DNA of 6,450 nucleotides from Burkholderiales bacterium (GTDB taxonomy: Bacteria; Pseudomonadota; Gammaproteobacteria; Burkholderiales; Casimicrobiaceae), in the NCBI GenBank assembly GCA_031275075.1, contig JAISPI010000169.1:1-6450 (forward strand), in the 5' to 3' direction. Positions 1 through 5,778 of this stretch are shown here, piece by piece (the stretch's first letter is position 1; each line of letters begins with the position of its first letter). The notes below the pieces were generated by a model that was not told where the DNA came from, made no database searches, and saw only the letters and a program-made list of their open reading frames with translations. The translations under genes were made by a program, and so were the position numbers.

Positions 1-503
1 TGCAAATAGCCGCCGACGCACAGACGCAATGCCAGCTCATGAAGAAACGGCGCCTGCAGCAAGCGGCGCTTGTGATGCCGTTTTTTCGGCCAGGGGTCGG
101 GGAAAAAAACATGAATGCCGGCGAGCGATGTCGGCGCAATCATGTGTTTGACAACATCAACGGCGTCGTGCTGGATGATGCGCAGGTTTGTTAGATGCTC
201 GTTTTCTATTTTTTGCAGAAGGCTGCCGACACCGGGGCTGTGCACTTCAAGCGCGATGAAATGGTGTTCCGGGTGCTCAGCAGCGATGCGGGCAGTGGTT
301 TCGCCCATGCCGGAACCGATTTCGAGAATGATTGGCGCGCGGCAATCGAATACAGCATCGAAGTCCAACAAAGCATTACGGAAAGGCAGACAAAATTGTG
401 GGCCGAGCGTTTCGATGGCGTGTTGTTGCCTCGGCGTGATTCGTCCTTGACGAAGAACGTAACTGCGAATGGGTCTGCAATGGGTGGGGCTAGGTGTTTC
501 CAT
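1..503 (-). CDS. trmB: tRNA (guanine-N7-)-methyltransferase TrmB, C-terminus beyond the window
   Basis: This cytoplasmic enzyme uses S-adenosylmethionine to methylate N7 of guanine 46 in the variable loop of tRNAs. The window holds 167 codons from the start; the family is usually about 210-240 residues, so the last quarter or so is off the left edge. Visible family marks are the N-terminal IRSYVLRQGRITPRQQ (residues 12-27), the SAM-binding loop LEIGSGMGE (60-68), an acidic residue after the second strand (ALEVH, 84-88) and the signature FFPDPWPKKRHHKRR (133-147), which is diagnostic of TrmB. The ATG at 503-501 shares one base with the TGA stop of the upstream gene (TGATG), and I see no good Shine-Dalgarno sequence in front of it, so translation is probably coupled. 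A TTG codon directly precedes the ATG and is a less likely start. The family call is very secure; that it is the last gene of the gcv transcript is inference. Confidence 0.95.
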   Translation of the reverse strand, partial: METPSPTHCRPIRSYVLRQGRITPRQQHAIETLGPQFCLPFRNALLDFDAVFDCRAPIILEIGSGMGETTARIAAEHPEHHFIALEVHSPGVGSLLQKIENEHLTNLRIIQHDAVDVVKHMIAPTSLAGIHVFFPDPWPKKRHHKRRLLQAPFLHELALRLCVGGYL

Positions 504-1204
504 CAAGGCGATACATGCCGCCAGTCGCGGTCACTCAACCGAAGGAACAGATGCGAAAAACCAGAAGCGCCTTTTTTCTGATAAGAGATATTAAGGGCAA
601 CGGCAGACGACCATGTCGCTTCTGCGTCCACCCAAGGTTCTTTCGGCGCCCAAGTCTGGTTTTTCGTCGGCAGATCGCCGTTGATCTGCCAGAGCGCGAT
701 TTCGTTAGTGCAGTTATTGGCGCAGAAATCAGCCGTGACGATCTTTTTGTTATCCGGCGCAATCACCGGGTCGGCCGGCAAAACGACCGACTTACCGCTT
801 TTGCGGCCGATCCAAAGAAAGTGTGGGTTGGCGTCTTCGCTAACGTAAAGCACTACGGCGTCGCACGTTGCCAGATAGTCCCACACGGCGTAGGCGATCC
901 CGCGCACTGGATCGTCCTTGTCGGTGAATGTACGTGTGCGCGTGTCGGCGTCATCCGACTCCGGTAACAGGGTGACGGTCAAGGTGTCGCCGTTACGTTT
1001 GATGAAAGCGCCTGTCAGTTTGGTGGTGACGGCGGCTTCAATGCGACGCCCACACTCCTGACTGCTATCGGCGTTAATGCACAGTTTTTCAATGTCGGCT
1101 GATGACAAGGCGGCATGAGATGTTGGCGTGTCAAAAAACGACAAAATCAACGCGACACCGAACCACAACGCGAACCACGCCGTAGTGAATGAGGAATGGG
1201 TCAT
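503..1204 (-). CDS. Hypothetical exported protein between gcvP and trmB
   Basis: I do not recognise this family. From the ATG at 1204 it has 233 residues. The N-terminus looks like a signal peptide: a hydrophobic run of about 17 residues (TAWFALWFGVALILSFF, 8-24) followed by a small-residue site, TSHA before A32. The n-region lacks lysine or arginine, which is atypical. Five cysteines (42, 51, 114, 161, 165) suggest disulfides in the periplasm. Residues 144-160 (ADPVIAPDNKKIVTADF) followed by NEIALWQING (167-176) resemble a WD40/TolB-type propeller strand pair (SPDG..., then ...LW-I), but there is only one such unit, too little for a propeller. The ATG at 1204 overlaps the gcvP stop as ATGA and is preferred. 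Another ATG at 1219 would add five residues; neither has a clear ribosome binding site. The stop overlaps the trmB start by one base. That it is a real gene is likely from its full-length open frame and tight packing; its function is unknown. Confidence 0.8.
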   Translation of the reverse strand: MTHSSFTTAWFALWFGVALILSFFDTPTSHAALSSADIEKLCINADSSQECGRRIEAAVTTKLTGAFIKRNGDTLTVTLLPESDDADTRTRTFTDKDDPVRGIAYAVWDYLATCDAVVLYVSEDANPHFLWIGRKSGKSVVLPADPVIAPDNKKIVTADFCANNCTNEIALWQINGDLPTKNQTWAPKEPWVDAEATWSSAVALNISYQKKGASGFSHLFLRLSDRDWRHVSP

Positions 1205-4041
1205 GGCTGATAAGTGCATACCAGATGGCGGTCGCCGTAAACATTGTCGATACGCGCCACCGGCGGCCAGTATTTATCAGTCTTCAGCGATGCCAGCGGA
1301 TACGCCGCTTGCTGACGCGAATAGGGATGCAGCCATTGGTCGGCGCAAACCATCGCGGCGGTGTGCGGCGCATTCTTCAGCGGGTTGTCGGTTTTGTCCA
1401 TCGCGCCATTTTCAATCGCGCGAATTTCTTCGCGTATCGCAATCATCGCGGCAACGAAGCGGTCGAGTTCGGCTTTCGATTCGCTTTCGGTCGGCTCGAC
1501 CATCAGCGTACCGGGCACCGGAAAACTCATCGTCGGCGCATGAAATCCGTAATCCATCAGCCGCTTGGCGACATCTTCGGCTTCGACGCCGGCTGTTGTT
1601 TTGAGCGGGCGGAGGTCGAGAATGCATTCGTGCGCAACGTGGTCATTGGCGCCGGTATAAAGCACCGGATAGTGCGCATTCAATTTTTGCGCAATGTAGT
1701 TGGCGGAAAGGATCGCGGCTTCGCTGGCAGCGGCAAGACCGTCGGGCCCCATCATCGCCAGATACATCCACGAAATAGGAAGAACGGAGGCGCTGCCGAA
1801 CGGCGCGGCGGAAACAGCGCGCGCAGCGTTACCCAAATAACGGTGCCCCGGCAAGAACGGCGTCAGATGTTTTTTGACGCCGATCGGGCCGACACCGGGG
1901 CCACCGCCGCCGTGCGGGATCGCAAAGGTTTTGTGCAGGTTGAGATGCGAGACATCGGCGCCGAAATCGCCGGGCGCCGCCAGCCCGACCAACGCATTCA
2001 GATTGGCGCCGTCGATGTACACTTGACCGCCGTGATGGTGAACGATCTCGCAGGCTTTGCGGATGGTTGTTTCAAAGACGCCGTGCGTCGATGGGTACGT
2101 GATCATTGCGGCGGCCAATGTGTCGGCGTGTTCCGCGGCGCGTGCTTCAAGATCGACAAGATCGATATTGCCGTCACTGTCGCAACGAACGGCGACAACC
2201 TGCATCCCCGCCATGTGCGCCGACGCCGGATTGGTGCCGTGCGCCGAGGTGGGAATCAGGCAGATATTGCGCTTTGCCTCGCCGCGTGAAGCATGGTAGG
2301 CGCGAATCACGATCAGCCCGGCGTATTCACCCTGCGCGCCGGAATTGGGCTGCATCGAGAAAGCGTCGTAACCGGTAACAGCGCATAAACGTTGCGACAA
2401 ATCGTCGATCAGTGCGTGATAACCTTGCGCCTGCTCTTTGGGCGCGAACGGATGCAGCGCGGCGAATTGCGGCCAGGTGATCGGCAGCATTTCACTGGTG
2501 GCGTTTAATTTCATCGTGCATGAACCGAGCGGAATCATGGTGCGATCAAGCGCTAAATCCCTGTCGGCAAGACGGCGCAAATAACGCAGCATCTCGGTTT
2601 CAGTGTGATAACGGTTGAAAACGGAATGTTGCAAATACGGCGTCTTCCGTTGCAGCGCCTGAGGAATCGCTTCGACGGCATGACTGAGCGCAGTGCGTAG
2701 CGTTTCCTTGGCCAGCGCCAGTTTTTCTTTCGACAGCACAAACGAAAACGCTTCGAGAATGGTCTCAAGATCGGCGGCGGTGGTGGTTTCGTCAAGCGAA
2801 ATGCCCAGCGCGCTCGAATCAATTTCGCGAAAATTCATCCCATGCTTGCGGGCGCTGGCGTGCAGATCGGCCAGTTCGCCGCCGCCGGGCGTGATGGTCA
2901 GCGTATCGAAGAACGAGGTGTTGACAATGGTGGCGTCAAGTTTGATTAACGCTGCTTTCAGCGCGCCGGTGAAATGGTGAATGCGTGTTGCAATGGCGCG
3001 CAGGCCGTGCGGACCATGATAGACGGCGTACATTCCGGCCAACACCGCCAATAATACTTGCGCTGTGCAGATGTTCGAAGTCGCTTTTTCACGGCGGATG
3101 TGTTGCTCGCGCGTTTGCAGCGCCAGCCGGTAGGCGGGAGCGCCTTGCGCATCGACCGAAATGCCGACCAGCCGTCCCGGCATGGATCGTTTTAGCGCAT
3201 CGCGTGTCGCCAGAAAACCGGCATGCGGACCGCCGTAACCCATCGGCACGCCGAAACGCTGAGCATTGCCGACAACGATGTCAGCACCCCAAACGCCGGG
3301 CGCTTCAATCAGCGTCAGCGCCAGCAAATCAGAGGCGACGATCAACTTGCCCCCACGCGCGTGTACGGCTTCGGCCAGCGCTTTGTAATCGTGCAACCCG
3401 CCGTCAGCCGCCGGAATCTGCACCAACACCGCGAAGGCATCAGAGTGCGCCGCTTCTGCTACGGGACCAACGACAACACGAATGCCGAGCGGCGCTGCGC
3501 GCGTCAGAATGACATCGCGCGTTTGTTTAAACACATCATCGGCGACGAAGAACGTGGTCGATTTCGAAGAGCCTGCCCGCAGCGCCAGCGTCATCGCTTC
3601 GGCGGCAGCGGTGGCTTCGTCGAGCATCGAGGCATTGGCGATATCCATTCCGGTCAGGTCGCAGACCATCGTCTGAAACGCCAACAATGCCTCCAACCGC
3701 CCTTGCGATATTTCCGGTTGATACGGCGTATAGGCGGTGTACCAAGCTGGATTTTCGAGAATGTTGCGCAACAACACGGAGGGCATGTGCGTTCCGTAAT
3801 AACCTTGGCCGATGAACGATTTCATCACGGTGTTTTTGTCGGCCATTACGCGCAATTGCTCCAACGCCGCTTCCTCGCTGAGGGCGGCGGGCACGGCCAG
3901 CGGCGCTTTGTTGCGAATGGCTTTGGGAACTGCGGCGTTGATCAGCGCCGCGCGTGAGGAAACGCCGATGGCGTCGAGCATCTCGGCCTGTTCGGCTGCT
4001 GTGGTTCCGATGTGGCGGTGGGCAAAAGCGGTATGGGACAT
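1201..4041 (-). CDS. gcvP: Glycine dehydrogenase (aminomethyl-transferring), P-protein of glycine cleavage, single chain
   Basis: This PLP enzyme decarboxylates glycine and passes the remaining aminomethyl group to the lipoyl arm of GcvH. At 946 residues it matches the single-chain form (E. coli 957), with the two homologous halves that are separate P1/P2 subunits in other bacteria. Marks, numbered from the chosen ATG: FAHRHIG near the N-terminus, YTPYQPEISQGRLEALLAFQ (104-123), RFGVPMGYGGPHAGF (262-276), QTREQHIRREKATSNICTAQ (309-328), IPLGSCTMKLN (503-513), and the PLP-lysine motif HLNLHKTFAIPHGGGGPG with Lys704 (codon 1932-1930). The C-terminus carries KYWPPVARIDNVYGDR. The frame is also open to a TTG at 4077, 12 codons upstream. 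I prefer the ATG at 4041, because MSHTAFAHRHIG fits the family N-terminus and an ACAGG lies about 8 nt before it. A 60-nt gap separates it from gcvH and holds only a short AGCG/CGCT hairpin (4086-4097). No frameshift or missing key residue seen. Confidence 0.98.
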   Translation of the reverse strand: MSHTAFAHRHIGTTAAEQAEMLDAIGVSSRAALINAAVPKAIRNKAPLAVPAALSEEAALEQLRVMADKNTVMKSFIGQGYYGTHMPSVLLRNILENPAWYTAYTPYQPEISQGRLEALLAFQTMVCDLTGMDIANASMLDEATAAAEAMTLALRAGSSKSTTFFVADDVFKQTRDVILTRAAPLGIRVVVGPVAEAAHSDAFAVLVQIPAADGGLHDYKALAEAVHARGGKLIVASDLLALTLIEAPGVWGADIVVGNAQRFGVPMGYGGPHAGFLATRDALKRSMPGRLVGISVDAQGAPAYRLALQTREQHIRREKATSNICTAQVLLAVLAGMYAVYHGPHGLRAIATRIHHFTGALKAALIKLDATIVNTSFFDTLTITPGGGELADLHASARKHGMNFREIDSSALGISLDETTTAADLETILEAFSFVLSKEKLALAKETLRTALSHAVEAIPQALQRKTPYLQHSVFNRYHTETEMLRYLRRLADRDLALDRTMIPLGSCTMKLNATSEMLPITWPQFAALHPFAPKEQAQGYHALIDDLSQRLCAVTGYDAFSMQPNSGAQGEYAGLIVIRAYHASRGEAKRNICLIPTSAHGTNPASAHMAGMQVVAVRCDSDGNIDLVDLEARAAEHADTLAAAMITYPSTHGVFETTIRKACEIVHHHGGQVYIDGANLNALVGLAAPGDFGADVSHLNLHKTFAIPHGGGGPGVGPIGVKKHLTPFLPGHRYLGNAARAVSAAPFGSASVLPISWMYLAMMGPDGLAAASEAAILSANYIAQKLNAHYPVLYTGANDHVAHECILDLRPLKTTAGVEAEDVAKRLMDYGFHAPTMSFPVPGTLMVEPTESESKAELDRFVAAMIAIREEIRAIENGAMDKTDNPLKNAPHTAAMVCADQWLHPYSRQQAAYPLASLKTDKYWPPVARIDNVYGDRHLVCTYQP

Positions 4042-4101
4042 AGGTTGGGCCTGTGTTCGTGGTGTTTCAGAAAACAATACAGTTTAGCGGTAACGCTGAT
4101 G

Positions 4102-4482
4102 TTATCCGATTTCCTTTGCGTAAGCGGTAGCATCGAGCAGCGCATCGAATGCTTTGCTGTCCGTCGGCTGAAGCCGGAACAACCAAGCGTCGTAAGCGTT
4201 TTGATTGATGCATTCCGGCGCACGCATCAGCGCCTCATTCTGCGCGACGACGGTGCCGGCAACCGGAGCATAAACATCGGACGCCGCTTTCACCGATTCG
4301 ACAACGGTGCAGGCTTCACCGGCGGCCAGTGTACGGCCAACATCGGGAAGTTCGACGAACACGAGATCGCCAAGCGCTTCCTGCGCATGGTCGGTGATAC
4401 CAATAGTCAGCGTGCCGTCAGCTTCACGACGTATCCATTCGTGGCTGGCGGTGTATTTGAGGTCGGAGGGAATCTTGCTCAT
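4102..4482 (-). CDS. gcvH: Glycine cleavage system H protein (lipoyl carrier)
   Basis: GcvH is the mobile carrier of the complex: its lipoyl-lysine arm receives the aminomethyl group from GcvP, presents it to GcvT and is then reoxidised by lipoamide dehydrogenase. The 126 residues match the usual length of 125-130. The start of the protein, SDLKYTASHEWIR (6-18), and ITDHAQEALGDLVFVELPDVG (29-49) are typical of the family. The lipoylation motif VESVKAASDVYAPVAGTV (61-78) carries the acceptor Lys65 (codon 4290-4288) in the expected position. The C-terminal part reads NAYDAWLFRL where most relatives have a GxGW-type stretch, a small local difference that I would not expect to matter. The gene lies 45 nt downstream of gcvT with a good AGAGGA ribosome binding site, so it is translated from the common transcript independently. 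The protein needs lipoylation by LipB/LipA or LplA, which are not encoded in this window. Confidence 0.98.
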   Translation of the reverse strand: MSKIPSDLKYTASHEWIRREADGTLTIGITDHAQEALGDLVFVELPDVGRTLAAGEACTVVESVKAASDVYAPVAGTVVAQNEALMRAPECINQNAYDAWLFRLQPTDSKAFDALLDATAYAKEIG

Positions 4483-4491
4483 GGTGAAAAA

Positions 4492-4497
4492 TCCTCT
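4492..4497 (-). promoter_or_regulatory. Ribosome binding site of gcvH
   Basis: AGAGGA on the minus strand, 9 nt before the ATG of gcvH, is a good Shine-Dalgarno match and confirms the start at 4482. The rest of the 45-nt gap to gcvT is A/T-rich with no stem that would suggest a terminator. Confidence 0.8.
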
Positions 4498-4527
4498 GCT
4501 AAAAAAGAAACGGCGGAATAAAAACGA

Positions 4528-5643
4528 TTAAACGGCGATCAATATTTTGCCTTGCTTAACGAACGGCGGCTTGACAACACGCGCCTTCAGTTGCTTGTCG
4601 CGAATGGCGACGGAAACAGTGTCGCCGTCTTGTACCGCGTTCGGTACCCGCGCCAGCGCGATAGCGCGTCCTAAAGTCGGGCTGAATGTGCCGCTGGTGA
4701 TTTCGCCGTCGCCGTGGTCGGTGTGGACGGTTTGATGCGCACGCAACACACCGCCGCTGTCGAGCAGCAGCAAACCGACGAGATGGCGCGTCGCAGGATG
4801 TGCCAGCAACGCAGCCTTGCCAACGAAATCACGCGAAGCGTCCTTGAAATCAACCGTCCACGTCAAACCGGATTCAAGCGGCGACACGGTTTCGTCCATG
4901 TCCTGCCCGTAGAGGTTCATCCCGGCTTCGAGGCGCAATGTGTCGCGGGCGCCGAGTCCGCACGGGCGCACACCGGCGGCGCTGAGTTGTTGCCAGAGCG
5001 TCAAGATGACGTCGTGCGGCGCGATGATTTCGAAACCGTCTTCGCCGGTGTAGCCGGTACGCGCGATGAAAAGTTCGCTGTCGGGATCGGTCACAATTGT
5101 GGTCACAGCCGCAGCCGAAAAAGGCTTTAATTCCTCGGTCGCCGGTTTTGCGTCTGGCAATACCTGCCAGACGCGGTCGCGGGCGTTGGGTCCTTGAACG
5201 GCGAGAATGCCGAGGTCGCTGCGACGGTGAATTGTTACGGCAAGCGCGTGTTTGACGCGTAGCGATTCAAACCAGGCAGCGTCTTTGTCGGCAGTGCCAG
5301 CGTTGACGACGATACGGAAAAACGACTCATCGAGAAAGTAAACAATCAGATCGTCAAGCACATAACCGTCGTCACGCAGCAGACATGAATAAAGCGCTCG
5401 TCCCGGTGTTTGCAATTTTTCGACGTCGTTGGCGAGCGCGTAACGCAGAAAGGCGCGTACGTCGTCTCCCTTCATGTCGAGCACGACCATGTGAGAAACG
5501 TCAAACATACCGGCGCCGCGGCGAACTGCGTGGTGCTCCTCGATTTGCGATCCGTAATTGACTGGCATGTCCCAGCCACCGAAATCGACCATCCGCGCCG
5601 AAGCTGCCCGATGCAGTGTGTTTAAAGCTGTTTGTTTGAGCAA
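4528..5643 (-). CDS. gcvT: Aminomethyltransferase, T-protein of glycine cleavage, TTG start
   Basis: GcvT transfers the aminomethyl carbon from lipoyl-GcvH to tetrahydrofolate, giving 5,10-methylene-THF and ammonia. The 371 residues are close to the usual length (about 364 in E. coli). The family pattern runs throughout: RMVDFGGWDMPVNYGSQIEE (17-36), GMFDVSHM (45-52), a DDLIVY segment whose Asp97-Asp98 pair lies where the catalytic aspartate is expected, VVNAGTADKDAAW (112-124), RTGYTGEDGFEI (195-206), GLGARDTLRLEAGMNLYGQD (229-248) and ITSGTFSPTLG (315-325). The start codon is TTG at 5643-5641. It is chosen because AAGGGA sits 5 nt upstream and because the next in-frame ATG (codon 18) would remove a conserved strand. 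This is the first gene of the leftward operon, which supplies GcvT, GcvH and GcvP in series. A weak start codon on the first gene could moderate GcvT output, but that is inference. Confidence 0.98.
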   Translation of the reverse strand: MLKQTALNTLHRAASARMVDFGGWDMPVNYGSQIEEHHAVRRGAGMFDVSHMVVLDMKGDDVRAFLRYALANDVEKLQTPGRALYSCLLRDDGYVLDDLIVYFLDESFFRIVVNAGTADKDAAWFESLRVKHALAVTIHRRSDLGILAVQGPNARDRVWQVLPDAKPATEELKPFSAAAVTTIVTDPDSELFIARTGYTGEDGFEIIAPHDVILTLWQQLSAAGVRPCGLGARDTLRLEAGMNLYGQDMDETVSPLESGLTWTVDFKDASRDFVGKAALLAHPATRHLVGLLLLDSGGVLRAHQTVHTDHGDGEITSGTFSPTLGRAIALARVPNAVQDGDTVSVAIRDKQLKARVVKPPFVKQGKILIAV

Positions 5644-5646
5644 GGT

Positions 5647-5655
5647 CTTCCCTTT
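5647..5655 (-). promoter_or_regulatory. Ribosome binding site of gcvT, supporting a TTG start
   Basis: AAAGGGAAG on the minus strand, with its core AAGGGA ending 5 nt before the TTG at 5643, is a plausible Shine-Dalgarno sequence. There is no ATG or GTG nearby in frame that gives a family-like N-terminus, so this site decides the start. Confidence 0.7.
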
Positions 5656-5694
5656 GTTGGCAAGGTGACAGAGCGCATCGCGCGTGAAAATCGC

Positions 5695-5723
5695 AGCTTA
5701 AAGGCATCACGGGAGACTGTCAA
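5695..5723 (-). promoter_or_regulatory. Predicted sigma70 promoter of the gcvTHP operon
   Basis: On the minus strand a perfect -35 TTGACA (5723-5718) is followed after exactly 17 bp by TAAGCT (5700-5695), which keeps the key TA...T positions of a -10 box. Transcription would start near 5688, giving a leader of about 45 nt before gcvT. The leader contains a small GCGC-atc-GCGC stem (5673-5683) and is too short for a glycine riboswitch. The call rests on sequence alone. Confidence 0.65.
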
Positions 5724-5732
5724 AACATCACG
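5705..5732. repeat. Pair of CATCACG direct repeats, possible operator half-sites
   Basis: CATCACG occurs at 5705-5711 and again at 5726-5732, 21 bp apart start to start, about two helical turns. One copy lies in the spacer of each promoter and the other just upstream of that promoter's -35. An opposite-facing near copy (CGTGATC, six of seven) is at 5764-5770. A 7-bp repeat in a gap of this size is not improbable by chance, so a regulatory role is only a suggestion. Confidence 0.3.
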
Positions 5733-5741
5733 TCCTATAAT
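5713..5741 (+). promoter_or_regulatory. Predicted sigma70 promoter of mtgA
   Basis: A perfect -10 TATAAT (5736-5741) has a poor -35, GAGACT (5713-5718, three of six matches), at the ideal 17-bp spacing. The start of transcription would be near 5748-5749, leaving about 30 nt of leader before the mtgA ATG. The -35 shares its last base with the -35 of the divergent gcv promoter, so the two polymerase sites overlap. Confidence 0.6.
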
Positions 5742-5750
5742 GGGCAGGAC
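5732..5750. repeat. 5-bp inverted repeat over the mtgA -10 box and start site
   Basis: GTCCT (5732-5736) and AGGAC (5746-5750) are perfect inverted copies separated by 9 bp. They bracket the TATAAT and the expected start of mtgA transcription, where a repressor could bind. The arms are short and may be coincidental. Confidence 0.25.
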
Positions 5751-5778
5751 ATCCTCAGGCAGGCGTGATCGGGCGGGC

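Noticed and set aside
494..967. A 157-codon plus-strand open frame opposite the unknown exported protein
   Set aside because: The minus-strand frame has a signal peptide and fits exactly between its neighbours by stop/start overlaps; the plus-strand frame has neither and also runs into the trmB start.
1189..2289. A 366-codon open frame on the plus strand opposite gcvP
   Set aside because: It lies fully antisense to an unmistakable gcvP, has an Arg/Gly/Val-rich composition typical of an antisense shadow of a GC-rich gene, and shows no recognisable domain.
3223..3957. A 244-codon plus-strand open frame opposite the N-terminal half of gcvP
   Set aside because: Same reasoning: it mirrors conserved gcvP codons, is rich in Arg, Gln and His, and has no family resemblance.
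4042..4077. A 12-codon N-terminal extension of GcvP from a TTG at 4077
   Set aside because: No ribosome binding site precedes the TTG, and the added residues do not resemble the family; the ATG at 4041 gives a normal N-terminus.
4086..4097. AGCG-gtaa-CGCT hairpin between gcvH and gcvP as a terminator or processing site
   Set aside because: A 4-bp stem with no following U-tract is too weak to terminate, and gcvP must be transcribed through it.
5673..5683. GCGC-atc-GCGC stem in the gcvT leader as an attenuator
   Set aside because: The stem is only 4 bp, with no U-tract or leader peptide; it is likely chance in GC-rich DNA.
5740..5778. Upstream in-frame ATG for mtgA at 5740
   Set aside because: It overlaps the TATAAT box and would lie upstream of the predicted transcription start; the extra residues are not typical of MtgA.
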